The position numbers were made by a program, and so were the translations under genes. Below the pieces are notes generated by a model that was given only the letters and a program-made list of their open reading frames with translations, had not been told where the DNA came from and searched no databases. A DNA stretch of 64,000 nucleotides from Cypionkella sp049896245. GTDB taxonomy: Bacteria > Pseudomonadota > Alphaproteobacteria > Rhodobacterales > Rhodobacteraceae. Shown piece after piece: positions 32,632-41,504 of the stretch (positions are counted from its first letter, which is position 1; every line of letters begins with the position of its first letter). The DNA is taken from assembly GCF_049896245.1 (NCBI RefSeq), contig NZ_JAFCTX010000024.1:9497-73496 (forward strand), in the 5' to 3' direction.

Positions 32632-34062
32632 TCAGTTGATCGGTTCGTAGATCGAGGCAGGCAGATCGTAGCCCCATTGCTTGAAGCGGTCAGAATAGTG
32701 GCTGCGCACGCCGGTTGCGTTGAAGCGACCGATGATCTTACCGTTGGGTTCAACCCCTAAGCGTTCGTAGCGGAAGACTTCCTGCATCGAGATCACTTCG
32801 CCTTCCATGCCGGTGATTTCGGTGATCGAGACCATGCGGCGCGAGCCGTCTTGCAGGCGGCTTGCTTGCACGATCAGGTTCACAGCCGATGCGATCTGGC
32901 TGCGCACGGCCTTTAGCGGCATTTCAATCCCGGCCATTGCCACCATATTCTCCAGACGGCTGATGCCATCGCGGGCCGAGTTGGCGTGGATGGTGGTCAT
33001 CGAGCCATCGTGGCCAGTGTTCATCGCCTGCAGCATGTCGATGACTTCCTCACCACGGGTTTCGCCGACGATGATCCGGTCAGGACGCATCCGAAGCGCG
33101 TTGCGCAAGCAATCGCGTTGGGTGACAGCGCCCTTGCCTTCGACGTTGGCGGGTCGGCTTTCCATCCGGCCAACATGCACCTGTTGCAGTTGAAGTTCGG
33201 CGGTGTCCTCAATCGTCAGCACGCGTTCGGTGTTGTCGATAAAGCTGGACAAAGCGTTAAGGGTGGTGGTTTTGCCCGAACCGGTGCCGCCCGAGACGAT
33301 GATGTTCAACCGACACGACACGGCGGCTTGCAGGTAAAGCCCCATTTCCTCGGTGAAGGCCCCGAAGCGCACCAGATCGGGGATGCCCAGTTTCTCTTTC
33401 TTGAATTTCCTGATCGAAACAAGCGATCCGTCAACCGCAACTGGCGGCACCATGCAGTTGAAACGGCTGCCATCGGCCAAACGGGCGTCGCAATAGGGGT
33501 TGGATTCGTCAACCCGGCGACCCACGGCAGAGACGATCTTGTCGATGATGCGCAAAAGGTGACGCTCATCTTTGAAGGTGATGTCGGTCAGGGTCAGCTT
33601 GCCGTTACGTTCAACAAAGATGCGGTTCGGGCCGTTGACCAGAATATCGTTAACGGACTCGTCTTTCAGCAACGGTTCCAGCGGGCCGAGGCCCATCACC
33701 TCGTCGTAAAGTTCCTGGTTCAGCGTGGTGCGGTCTTCTTTCGACAACGCCACCTGCATCTCTTCCAAAGCCTCGGCGGAGATAGCGGCGATTTCGGCTT
33801 TGAGATTGGCTTCCGAGGCTTGTTCGATGGCCGCGAGGTTGAGGTTATCAAGCAAGCGCTTGTGCAGTTCCTGCTTCAACTCGCCCAGACGGTCTTTGCG
33901 CTTCTTTTCCTTATCCGCTGCGACCGCTTCCGCAGGCGGGCGGGCGGGGGCAACCGTGGGGCGGCTGATGCCGGGCTTTGGCGCGGGGGCCGGAGCCGCC
34001 GGACGTGCGGCGGCTGGGCTGGCGCTTGGCCCGGCCTCCGGTTTTTTGAAACGTGAGAACAT
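32632..34062 (-). CDS. cpaF: Tad pilus assembly/retraction ATPase CpaF (TadA)
   Basis: This is the secretion ATPase of the VirB11/GspE superfamily that powers Flp pilus dynamics. It is 476 residues with a Pro/Ala-rich N terminus. Walker A is GGTGSGKT at 258-265 (K264). The Asp box, Walker B-like RMRPDRIIVGETRGEE and the His box TGHDGSMTTIHANSARD are all present. It lies between cpaE (24 bp) and tadB (7 bp). Confidence 0.96.
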   Translation of the reverse strand: MFSRFKKPEAGPSASPAAARPAAPAPAPKPGISRPTVAPARPPAEAVAADKEKKRKDRLGELKQELHKRLLDNLNLAAIEQASEANLKAEIAAISAEALEEMQVALSKEDRTTLNQELYDEVMGLGPLEPLLKDESVNDILVNGPNRIFVERNGKLTLTDITFKDERHLLRIIDKIVSAVGRRVDESNPYCDARLADGSRFNCMVPPVAVDGSLVSIRKFKKEKLGIPDLVRFGAFTEEMGLYLQAAVSCRLNIIVSGGTGSGKTTTLNALSSFIDNTERVLTIEDTAELQLQQVHVGRMESRPANVEGKGAVTQRDCLRNALRMRPDRIIVGETRGEEVIDMLQAMNTGHDGSMTTIHANSARDGISRLENMVAMAGIEMPLKAVRSQIASAVNLIVQASRLQDGSRRMVSITEITGMEGEVISMQEVFRYERLGVEPNGKIIGRFNATGVRSHYSDRFKQWGYDLPASIYEPIN

Positions 34063-34086
34063 CGTTAACCCCCAATAGTCTAGGCC

Positions 34087-35385
34087 TTAGCCCCTGCCGG
34101 TTTCCACGGCTTTGTTCAGATCAAACAGCGATTTCGCCAGCTTTTGGATTTCTTTGCGCAACGGGTTTTTGCCCGCATTTTCAGACAGTGGCAGGCCATG
34201 GTCATTGGCTTGGGTGATCTGCGCGCCGCCATCGGGAAGCTGCACTTCGATCGTGATATCAAGGCTTTCGGCCATCCGCTTCACCCGGCTTTTCGCCGAA
34301 AGATCGGTGAATTTCGGCGCGCGGTTCAACACATAGCGCAGCTTTTCATGCGGCAGACCTTCGGCCTTCAGCGCCCGCACCAGACGCAGCACGTTCTGGG
34401 CCGAGCGCAGGTCCAACTCCATCAGCGCGAAGTAGACATGAGCGCGGCTGAGCACGGTTTCGGTCCAGGCGACGATGGTGCGCGGCATGTCGATGACGAC
34501 AAAGTCGAAATTCGCCCGCGCCATGTCGATGATGCGACCGATATCCTCGGGTGAGACAATATCCAGCGGCAGCATGTCGGATGGGGCTGTCAGCACATGC
34601 AGCTTGTCGTTGAAGGTCAGCATGGCGGCCAACATGGTATCTGAATCGGCATGGCCGGTGTCGGTCAAAAGATCGAACACCGCCTCTTTACGCGGCAGGT
34701 CGAGATAGGTGGCGGCGGAACCATATTGGAAATCAAGGTCGATCAGGCAGACGCGCGGGGCGTCGGTTTTCGACAAAGTTGCCAGCTCCCAAGCCAGATT
34801 GGCGGCGAAGGTTGACGCGCCGCAACCGCCAGCCAGCCCATGCACCGGAAGCACCACCGCATCACGGTCGCCTTTGGCTTTGAACGCCGGGGCCTTTTCG
34901 GCATGGGGTTCATCCGAGATGATTGGCGCGGGCGTAGGGGCGGGGGTTGGCCCAGGAGCAGCAGCTTCAGCAGGTTTGACTTTGCGGATGCGCTCAATGG
35001 CTTCGTGCAGCGCGCCATCGGGCAAAGGGTAGGGCACAAAATCTTCGGCACCCAAGCGCAGCAGTTGATGCAGCGCCGCGGGGCCAACCTGATCGGCGAT
35101 CAGGATCACTTTGATCGACTTTGCCTTGGCGGTGCGGATGATCTCGGTGATCCGCGACAGATCGACCTCATCTTCGGCATCGACGGCGATGGCAACAAAT
35201 TCCAGCGTGGCAGATTCGGGCTGACCAAGGAAAATCAGCGCATCGTCAAAGCCAAGATCGCCCCAAGCCTCGCCAAGTTCGTTTTCCATATCGTCGATCA
35301 GCAGATCAAAGTTCTGCACATCGCGCGAAATCGTACACGCCAGAATGGGTGCGGGATCGGGTTGTAAGTTGGCCACGCTCGTCAT
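34087..35385 (-). CDS. cpaE: Tad pilus localisation ATPase CpaE (TadZ)
   Basis: This 432-residue MinD/ParA-like protein directs the pilus machinery to a pole. The first 130 residues form a pseudo-receiver domain (LLRLGAEDFVPYPLPDGALH). A Pro-rich linker (GPTPAPTPAP) leads to a ParA-type ATPase domain with deviant Walker A GLAGGCGAST, VCLIDLDFQYGSAATYLDLP and VIDMPRT. The canonical KGGxGKT lysines are absent, as in many TadZ proteins. I start at MTSVAN; the frame is open 11 codons further. The gene has its own 270-bp leader after a terminator. Confidence 0.92.
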   Translation of the reverse strand: MTSVANLQPDPAPILACTISRDVQNFDLLIDDMENELGEAWGDLGFDDALIFLGQPESATLEFVAIAVDAEDEVDLSRITEIIRTAKAKSIKVILIADQVGPAALHQLLRLGAEDFVPYPLPDGALHEAIERIRKVKPAEAAAPGPTPAPTPAPIISDEPHAEKAPAFKAKGDRDAVVLPVHGLAGGCGASTFAANLAWELATLSKTDAPRVCLIDLDFQYGSAATYLDLPRKEAVFDLLTDTGHADSDTMLAAMLTFNDKLHVLTAPSDMLPLDIVSPEDIGRIIDMARANFDFVVIDMPRTIVAWTETVLSRAHVYFALMELDLRSAQNVLRLVRALKAEGLPHEKLRYVLNRAPKFTDLSAKSRVKRMAESLDITIEVQLPDGGAQITQANDHGLPLSENAGKNPLRKEIQKLAKSLFDLNKAVETGRG

Positions 35386-35604
35386 CGTTTCATCGTCCTT
35401 CTCAAGACATCCCACCACGGACCCCGGCCAAAATTAAGGCGCGATTGGGGCCAATCGGGGGAGCATACCAAGCCTTCGGCGCGGCATTGTTCCCATTGGG
35501 TGCAAGATGCTGGAGGATGGTGGCGAGATTGGGGCTAAAACAGCGTCAATCTGGGGTATTTCGCGATCTAAGCGGCTATTTCGGAAACGAATTCAGAAAC
35601 AAAA

Positions 35605-35628
35605 GCCCCTGCGATTGCGCGCAGGGGC
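35605..35628 (-). terminator. Internal terminator after the ompA-like gene
   Basis: GCCCCTGCG and CGCAGGGGC arms with a 6-nt loop are followed on the minus strand by TTTTGTTTC. It lies 31 bp beyond the stop of the OmpA-like gene and before cpaE, so cpaE onward probably has its own promoter. Confidence 0.72.
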
Positions 35629-35658
35629 CATTTTACTTGCGTGCGCGACACTGGCCCG

Positions 35659-36315
35659 TCAATTCGCCCCGCTGGGGGCAACTTGCGTCGTGATGATCTC
35701 ATTGTTGGGATGCGGAGGGATTGCCCCCTCGATATAGCTGCGCCAGATGATCGCGGCATATTTGCCATTAAGTACCATTGGGTTACCCTTCACAAAGCCA
35801 GATACCTCGGTCACCGTGCGGCGGTTGCGCTGTTCTGGGCCGGCGGTCTGGATGACCGGGCGGGTTTTGCCGAACGAAGCCACGGCCTCAAGGCGCGAGC
35901 CTCCAATACCAAGGCTGGAGAGATAGCGCACGGCGGCTTTGGCACGACGCAGCCCCAAGGCTTTGTTGTAAGCGTCAGAGCCGACCAGATCGGTGTGGCC
36001 ATAGACGCGGAAGCGCACCTCGGGGAATTGGCGAATCCAATCGGCCTGCTGCGCCAGCGTGGCGCGGGCTTCCGGGGTCAGTTCTGAGCTGTTGAAGGCG
36101 AAGGTGATCGTGCTGGGCACTTCGCGGGCAAAGCGTTCTGCCAGCGCGATGGTGTAGTCGCGTTCGCCCGACATCACCAAGGTGTTGTTCATCGTCGAGT
36201 TGCCGAAACCGCCTTCATCCACTTCGGCACCGGCCTCGGAGGTGAAACTGGTCGGATCGCATGCTGCGAGGCTGAGAAAGGCTGCGGCAATCAGGGGGAG
36301 GGAGCGCATGTTCAT
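35659..36315 (-). CDS. OmpA-family peptidoglycan-binding lipoprotein
   Basis: This 218-residue lipoprotein (signal MNMRSLPLIAAAFLSLAACD, lipobox LAAC) has a C-terminal OmpA domain: TFAFNSSELTPEARATL, FRVYGHTDLVGSDAYNKALG and LRRAKAAVRYLSSLGI, which bind peptidoglycan. OmpA-like proteins at this position in tad clusters probably anchor the secretin complex. ATG 36315 has GGAG 5 bp upstream; its leader overlaps the cpaC stop. Confidence 0.88.
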   Translation of the reverse strand: MNMRSLPLIAAAFLSLAACDPTSFTSEAGAEVDEGGFGNSTMNNTLVMSGERDYTIALAERFAREVPSTITFAFNSSELTPEARATLAQQADWIRQFPEVRFRVYGHTDLVGSDAYNKALGLRRAKAAVRYLSSLGIGGSRLEAVASFGKTRPVIQTAGPEQRNRRTVTEVSGFVKGNPMVLNGKYAAIIWRSYIEGAIPPHPNNEIITTQVAPSGAN

Positions 36316-36317
36316 GA

Positions 36318-37712
36318 TCACTCCATCACATAACCGTAAGAGCCGCTGAAATCTTGTCGGGCAACATCGCCAGCCGCGCCTTTTTGTTTGCCTGCCACAT
36401 TGCCGAACAGGAACAAATCCTTCTCGGACGGCAGCTTAACCCGGTCGGTCGGCAGCGCCAAGGCTTCGCCACGGGTGGGCGTGACCAGATGCGGCGTCAC
36501 AATGATCACCAGTTCCGACTGCGCGCGTTGATATTCTGCCGAGCGGAACAAAGCGCCGAGGATCGGAATGTCGCCCAGCCACGGCACCTGACCGTTCAGA
36601 TCGCGGAAATCATCTTGCAACAGGCCCGCGATGGCAAAGCTTTCGCCGTCGCGCATCTCTACCGTGGTGGAGGTTTCGCGGCGCTTGAAGGCGTTGACCG
36701 AAAAGCCCGAGGCGGTGACTGCGGTGGTGGTGTCAATCGAAGACACCGCCGCGTTGATCACCAGATTGATGATATCGCCATCGACCACAGTGGGGGTGAA
36801 GTTAAGCTCGACCCCGAACGGTTTGTATTCGATTTTGATGCCATCATTGTCGGTCACCGGAATCGGATATTCGCCACCGGCAAGGAATTTCGCCTCTTGT
36901 CCCGACAAAGCGGTCAGGTTCGGCTCGGCCAGGGTGCGCACGACGCCTTTGGATTCAAGGGCCTCCAGCAGCACCGCGAATTCCAGCGAACCTGCCGAGA
37001 AGCCAAAGGCCACCGCAGAGTTGGCATTGTCGCGCGCGGTGATGGTGCCGTTGTCGATACCGTTGTCACCGTTCAGCCAAGTGCCTGTTTCACCCGAAAC
37101 GCCGAATTTCTTGCCACCTGACACCGCCAGCGACGAGGACAGGTTTTTCGACACCGAACGCTGCATCTCGGCAAAGCGCACTTTCAGCATGACTTGCTGG
37201 GTGCCGCCGACGCCCATCAGGTTCGACACCCGTTTTGGCGCATAGCGTTCGGCGAGATCCAGGGCGCGATCCAGCTTGGCGGTAGAAGATACGGTGCCGG
37301 ACATGACGATGCCGTCATTTGCGGTACGCACTTCGATTTTCTCGCCGGGCAGGATTTGTTGCAGGCGTTCTTTGAATTCGGCAATGTCCGGTGTGACATG
37401 GACATCAACGTTCGAGATCAACTTGCCATCCGGCCCCAGCAGGGTCAGCGTGGTGCGGCCGGGGGTCTTGCCCAGAACGTAGATCGACTTGTCCGACAGC
37501 GTCGAGATATCGGCGATACCGGGGTTGGCGATCGACAGCTCGGAGAAGGAGACGTCGCTTTCCACAACCACGGCGCGGTTCATCGGCACGTTCAGCGGGG
37601 CCGAAGCCGACCCCTCCATCACCCGCAGCGTCTGTGCAGACAGCGGGCTGAGCGCCGTAGATGCAAGGGCAAGCCCCAAGCAACCGGCGGTCAGGAATTT
37701 GCGCATATTCAT
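36318..37712 (-). CDS. cpaC: Tad secretin CpaC (RcpA)
   Basis: This 464-residue outer-membrane secretin forms the pilus exit channel. It has a signal peptide (MNMRKFLTAGCLGLALASTA to LSA), an N-terminal POTRA-like/T2SSN domain (NVPMNRAVVVESDVSFSELS), a BON-like segment (NDGIVMSGTVSSTAKLDRAL) and the secretin core with VGGTQQVMLKVRFAEMQRSV, LAEPNLTALSGQEAKFLAGG and GDIPILGALFRS. The start at 37712 sits after GGGCAGG. A terminator between cpaB and cpaC suggests a separate promoter. Confidence 0.95.
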   Translation of the reverse strand: MNMRKFLTAGCLGLALASTALSPLSAQTLRVMEGSASAPLNVPMNRAVVVESDVSFSELSIANPGIADISTLSDKSIYVLGKTPGRTTLTLLGPDGKLISNVDVHVTPDIAEFKERLQQILPGEKIEVRTANDGIVMSGTVSSTAKLDRALDLAERYAPKRVSNLMGVGGTQQVMLKVRFAEMQRSVSKNLSSSLAVSGGKKFGVSGETGTWLNGDNGIDNGTITARDNANSAVAFGFSAGSLEFAVLLEALESKGVVRTLAEPNLTALSGQEAKFLAGGEYPIPVTDNDGIKIEYKPFGVELNFTPTVVDGDIINLVINAAVSSIDTTTAVTASGFSVNAFKRRETSTTVEMRDGESFAIAGLLQDDFRDLNGQVPWLGDIPILGALFRSAEYQRAQSELVIIVTPHLVTPTRGEALALPTDRVKLPSEKDLFLFGNVAGKQKGAAGDVARQDFSGSYGYVME

Positions 37713-37871
37713 GTGACCTGCCCTTTCGATCACGCCTCTGGTCGGGTCTTGTTGTGCCCAATCCAATTCGCAAGATGACGTAAGTGTCGTTTTTTTGCAA
37801 GAATCAAATGGTTAAAGGCGGTTCCTTATGTGGATAACTTGCAACAGCAGGCTACCAAATGCGGAAGATGA

Positions 37872-37905
37872 AACTTGCCGCCACTATAGGAAGTGGCGGC
37901 AAGTT
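37872..37905 (-). terminator. Internal terminator after cpaB
   Basis: AACTTGCCGCCACT and its exact complement with a 6-nt loop form a 14-bp stem, 14 bp past the cpaB stop, followed on the minus strand by TTTCATCTT. It divides the pilin/cpaB part from cpaC. Confidence 0.7.
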
Positions 37906-37918
37906 CAGTTTTTCCAAC

Positions 37919-38761
37919 TTAGTTGGTGCAGGCGATTGGCACTTGGGTCGGAACACCGCCCTGACGCACCGTGATAAAGCAGGCTTGAGGTGCCACGACT
38001 GCGGCTTCAGGGGCGGCTGTCGTGTCGCCGTTGATGTCTTTCGTCGTCACTTTGATCTCGGTCGGATCGGTGGCAGCGCTGCTGTCATTGCCGACCAGCG
38101 ACATCACCAGACGCCCGGTGGCCTGCGCTTGCGCCAGACGGCCCACTTGTTCCGGCGTGGCCGCCACGGTCATGGTGCGGCTTTGAATTTCGCCTGCCGC
38201 CACGGTTTCCTTAGCGTTGCGATCCACCGCGATGATCTTGACCGCGTTTTCGATGCGCTGGGTGATTTCCGAGCCCGAAGCATCCGACGAGCCTGTCCAG
38301 TAGATATCCACCCGGTCGCCGGGTTGCAGGAAGTCTGCGGCATCAACCTTGATCGCAAACGCCCGCATGCCCTTTTCAATCGCGCCGTTCAGGCCCGCCT
38401 GCTCGCCCGGAGCGGTGACTTTGACGGCCAGGATCGGTTCAAACTTTTCCATCTGCCGCACCACATAGCGCGGGTCCTTAGCGTCTTTCGGAAACAGCAC
38501 CTCGCCATCCTCAAACGCGCCTTCCGGCAAAGCGTTTTTCGGCCAGTAGATGCGTTGCACATCTTCTTTGGTCAGCGGATCGCCGTAGTTCTTCGCTTTG
38601 TTGACCACGAACACCATGGTCAGACCGCCGGTATCGGCCATCAACTGCTTTTCGCGCGTCACCGCCGATTGCTGTTGGCCGATGAAATTCTTTGCCATGA
38701 ACACGGCGGCACCTGCCAGCATCATGCCGACCACCAGCACCAATCCAAAGATCATTCGCAT
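37919..38761 (-). CDS. cpaB: Tad pilus assembly protein CpaB (RcpC)
   Basis: This 280-residue periplasmic/outer-membrane-associated protein has an N-terminal helix (MRMIFGLVLVVGMMLAGAAV) and a SAF domain (GMRAFAIKVDAADFLQPGDR followed by VDIYWTG). It is thought to regulate secretin assembly or bind peptidoglycan. ATG 38761 follows an AAAGGG purine run; a longer frame to 38812 lacks support. Confidence 0.92.
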   Translation of the reverse strand: MRMIFGLVLVVGMMLAGAAVFMAKNFIGQQQSAVTREKQLMADTGGLTMVFVVNKAKNYGDPLTKEDVQRIYWPKNALPEGAFEDGEVLFPKDAKDPRYVVRQMEKFEPILAVKVTAPGEQAGLNGAIEKGMRAFAIKVDAADFLQPGDRVDIYWTGSSDASGSEITQRIENAVKIIAVDRNAKETVAAGEIQSRTMTVAATPEQVGRLAQAQATGRLVMSLVGNDSSAATDPTEIKVTTKDINGDTTAAPEAAVVAPQACFITVRQGGVPTQVPIACTN

Positions 38762-38818
38762 GTTAATCCCTTTCCCACTTGTTTCCGCCGCGTTGCAAGC
38801 CTTGCGGAACACCCCAAC

Positions 38819-39007
38819 TCATCTGTCGTAACCCACGTCTATGCTTTCGATGTAATCCGCCACGCCCCGCGTCGAGCTTTCCGTGCTGAAGGCCACTGGC
38901 CATAGCACCAGCATCCCGAGCCCGATCACCGCCGCAGACAAGGTCACCCATTCCACAGTGACCGCGCCGTCGGTTTTTCGGATGAATTTCTTCAACCAAC
39001 GTTGCAT
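38819..39007 (-). CDS. Flp-like small pilin
   Basis: This 62-residue protein has a basic N terminus (MQRWLKKFIRKTD), the prepilin-like motif GAVTVEWV and one hydrophobic helix (LSAAVIGLGMLVLWPVAF), then an acidic tail ending SIDVGYDR. It is related to the Flp pilins upstream but clearly diverged. A perfect AGGAGG lies 4 bp before ATG. It may be a minor pilin or assembly initiator; position before cpaB supports a pilus role. Confidence 0.82.
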   Translation of the reverse strand: MQRWLKKFIRKTDGAVTVEWVTLSAAVIGLGMLVLWPVAFSTESSTRGVADYIESIDVGYDR

Positions 39008-39153
39008 CTTACCTCCTTCGCGGCTTTTACTCCGGCTACTCAGAACACCCACGATCACCGCTATAGCGCGGGATTGTGGCCGGAATCGGGATGGGCCCGT
39101 GGCGGCAATGTGGTCTGTTGTCGGATTTTGGCCCGGATTTCGCACATGGAAAA

Positions 39154-39179
39154 GGCCGCATCCCGTCCCGGATGCGGCC
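39154..39179 (-). terminator. Terminator after flp copy 1
   Basis: GGCCGCATCC and GGATGCGGCC arms with a 6-nt loop are followed on the minus strand by TTTT. The same hairpin is found after flp copy 2. Confidence 0.85.
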
Positions 39180-39210
39180 CTCACCCTTTTCAGGTGATCG
39201 AAGAAACCGA

Positions 39211-39417
39211 TTACTGGTTTTCGTAGCCCGAAGCGCGGCCCTGCAGGTCGGACACAATCGAGTTGCCCAGACCTTCGATGCCACCACCAACGGTTTTCAT
39301 CACGACCATGCCGAGGCCAACGATGGCAGCGGTCAGCACGACCCAGTCAACGGTCACAGCGCCGGATTCGTCAGCGCGGAAGGATTTGAACAGTTTGCGG
39401 AGTTTCAAAGTCATCAT
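39211..39417 (-). CDS. flp: Flp family type IVb pilin, copy 1
   Basis: This is a 68-residue major pilin precursor. The leader MMTLKLRKLFKSFRADESG is cleaved by CpaA before the AVTVDWV segment, and the hydrophobic helix LTAAIVGLGMVVMKTVGGGI follows. The protein is identical to that of copy 2 and the two genes differ at only two silent positions in 207 bp. The terminator directly behind should make abundant monocistronic pilin mRNA. Confidence 0.93.
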   Translation of the reverse strand: MMTLKLRKLFKSFRADESGAVTVDWVVLTAAIVGLGMVVMKTVGGGIEGLGNSIVSDLQGRASGYENQ

Positions 39418-39912
39418 TTTGGATTTCCCTATCTAGGAGTTGCTCATGTCACCGCTTTGGATCGTCACGTCCTGGCCTCTGTTCCAGTGCGTTCACCGCT
39501 TCGGCTTGGGTTGATATAGCCGTCTGATCGTGGCGCGATTGCGGCGGGGGTTTGGTCTTTTCTGGGTGATTGCTGCGTTCACCCGATTGCATTGCGAATC
39601 TGTGGAAACGTGGCGTTTCTGATTTAGAAGCAACGCTGTGGCGCGATTGATCCCGATGCCTCTGGCTTATGCAAACGGCCGCATCTGGATCAGACGCGGC
39701 CCTTAGGCGGATGCGATCAGTGTGATCGAATTTCGCGATGTATGATCTTGGTCGCCCGATGAGTAACTTTGAGGTTCTGAATACAGTCTAACTGGCGGTG
39801 CTCAGCCTCGACTTTCAGGTGGCTTAGGGGGCATCCGTCTGATCGGGAACAACCATGTTTTTGATCGAGAATTTGTGCAGAAACACCCAGGGCAGCTGTC
39901 GCATATGGAAAA
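39418..39912. other. Gap between the two flp genes
   Basis: About 495 bp with no gene I can support. The part next to flp copy 1 should hold its promoter. At 39677-39740 a decayed sequence (GGCCGC...GCGGCCC then GTGATCGAA) resembles the flp terminator and following bases, a possible relic of a third copy. Confidence 0.5.
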
Positions 39913-39938
39913 GGCCGCATCCCGTCCCGGATGCGGCC
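39913..39938 (-). terminator. Terminator after flp copy 2
   Basis: The hairpin (GGCCGCATCC/GGATGCGGCC) is identical to the one after copy 1, with T residues following on the minus strand. Confidence 0.85.
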
Positions 39939-39969
39939 TTCACCCTTATCAGGTGATCGGATTAATCGA

Positions 39970-40176
39970 TTACTGGTTTTCGTAGCCCGAAGCGCGGCCC
40001 TGCAGGTCGGACACAATCGAGTTGCCCAGACCTTCGATGCCACCACCAACGGTTTTCATCACGACCATGCCGAGACCAACGATGGCAGCGGTCAGCACGA
40101 CCCAGTCAACGGTCACAGCGCCGGATTCGTCAGCGCGGAAGGATTTGAACAGTTTGCGGAGTTTCAAGGTCATCAT
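39970..40176 (-). CDS. flp: Flp family type IVb pilin, copy 2
   Basis: This encodes the same 68-residue pilin precursor as copy 1 (leader to ADESG, then AVTVDWV and one hydrophobic helix). The duplicated unit of about 280 bp (39139-39417 and 39898-40176, constant offset 759 bp) includes the gene and terminator but not the upstream promoter, so the two genes can be regulated differently. An AAAGGGA stretch precedes the start. Confidence 0.93.
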   Translation of the reverse strand: MMTLKLRKLFKSFRADESGAVTVDWVVLTAAIVGLGMVVMKTVGGGIEGLGNSIVSDLQGRASGYENQ

Positions 40177-40500
40177 AATGTGGTCCCTTTCTGGGGATGC
40201 TCAGGTTTCTAACCGCTCCGGCTCTGTCAGCTGCGATCTCTGTTTCGCCGCTTGCCGTTCGGTATGACCCTATATGGCCCTGTGAACGTGGCGGCAGTTT
40301 GGTCAGGGTGAGGCGTTTTTGAAGCGGCGCAATTTAGGCATGAAAATCTTACAGTGCATTGATTTATATGGATTTATATTTTAACTACCGCTTAACCCTG
40401 TGCCGTGCAACCGTTGCTTTCGCGCCGATTTGGGCAAAATTGCCATGATTGACACAGGCAAACGTGGAAATCGCGGAGTGATTCTGCAACAGTTCAGGCA
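40177..40500. other. Divergent promoter region between flp and the transglycosylase
   Basis: This 324-bp stretch has no gene. It carries the A/T-rich direct repeat GATTTATAT (40361-40369 and 40371-40379) in an otherwise GC-rich region and presumably the promoters of flp (minus) and of the transglycosylase (plus). I cannot place -35/-10 elements with confidence. Confidence 0.45.
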
Positions 40501-41400
40501 ATGAAAACAAGGCAGGCGGCATCCAACGTGATGCGACGGGCAAAAGGCGCAGTTATGGCAGGGTTGATTGTTCTGCTGCCGATACCGGCAGCGGCGGAAA
40601 TCATCATGAATTCCGCGAGTGGTGACGGCTTCAAGCGCATCAAGGTCAGCGACAACCTGCCCGGTAAGCGCATCACCGTGCAGATTGATCCGGTCGAGCA
40701 GGCCCGGCTGTTGGCGGCTTTGCCCGAGGTTGAGGCCCGCGCGCCCGAAGTGCCCGAGGGTCCCGCTGCGCCACAGACCCCCGCCCTGCCAACCCCGGCC
40801 TCGGCGCAATATGGCTGGTTCTGGGATGCGGTGCCGGTGCAGCGCGATCAGGTCTCGGGGCGGTTCCCCTTGGCGCTGGCGACGCTCAGCCAAGGTCCGG
40901 GCGGGGCGCGGGTGGCAGCACCCCGGATGCAGCATATGCAAGAGATCGCCTCAAACTATGGCACCGAGATTTTGAAAGCGACGATTGGCACCGATGTCTC
41001 GCCCGCTTTGGTGTTGGCGGTGATCGGGATTGAAAGCGCCGGCAAACCCAATGCGATCAGCTCGGCGGGGGCGCAGGGCTTGATGCAGTTGATTCCGGCG
41101 ACAGCGGCGCGGTTTGGTGTCAGCGATTCCACCAATCCGGTGCAAAATATCAAGGGCGGTGTGGCCTATCTGGACTGGCTGATGAAGCGGTTCGATCATG
41201 ATCCTTTGATGGTGATCGCGGCTTATAATGCGGGCGAGGGCGCGATTGATGCCAATTCCGGTGTGCCGCCCTATGCCGAGACCCGCGATTATGTACCCAA
41301 GGTTTTGGCAGCGTGGCAGGTGGCGCAGGGGTTGTGCCTGAGCCCGCCGGAATTGGTCACCGATCCTTGTGTGTTCAAGGTGATTTCGGCGACGAACTGA
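40501..41400 (+). CDS. Lytic transglycosylase (SLT domain)
   Basis: This 299-residue exported enzyme cleaves peptidoglycan. It has an N-terminal signal sequence (KGAVMAGLIVLLPIPAAAE), a Pro/Ala-rich linker, and an SLT domain from about residue 140 with the catalytic Glu in AVIGIESAGKPNAIS, then GAQGLMQLIPATAARFGV and the AAYNAGEGAI motif. Next to the tad cluster and divergent from flp, it may open the wall for the pilus, an inference from position. A later start at MRRAKGA (40531) is possible. Confidence 0.88.
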   Translation: MKTRQAASNVMRRAKGAVMAGLIVLLPIPAAAEIIMNSASGDGFKRIKVSDNLPGKRITVQIDPVEQARLLAALPEVEARAPEVPEGPAAPQTPALPTPASAQYGWFWDAVPVQRDQVSGRFPLALATLSQGPGGARVAAPRMQHMQEIASNYGTEILKATIGTDVSPALVLAVIGIESAGKPNAISSAGAQGLMQLIPATAARFGVSDSTNPVQNIKGGVAYLDWLMKRFDHDPLMVIAAYNAGEGAIDANSGVPPYAETRDYVPKVLAAWQVAQGLCLSPPELVTDPCVFKVISATN

Positions 41401-41484
41401 TCGCCAAACTCAGGAAACGCAGCGAAAACGTTAAGATTTCCTGAACGCCTCAGATTAAGTCCTTGATTTCGCACAGATTCAAAA

Positions 41485-41503
41485 TGGTCCCGAGTCGGGA
41501 CCA
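41485..41503. terminator. Hairpin between convergent genes
   Basis: TGGTCCC and GGGACCA arms with a 5-nt loop lie between the transglycosylase and GNAT stop codons. No clear T-run follows, so it is a possible bidirectional terminator. Confidence 0.5.
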
Positions 41504-41504
41504 C

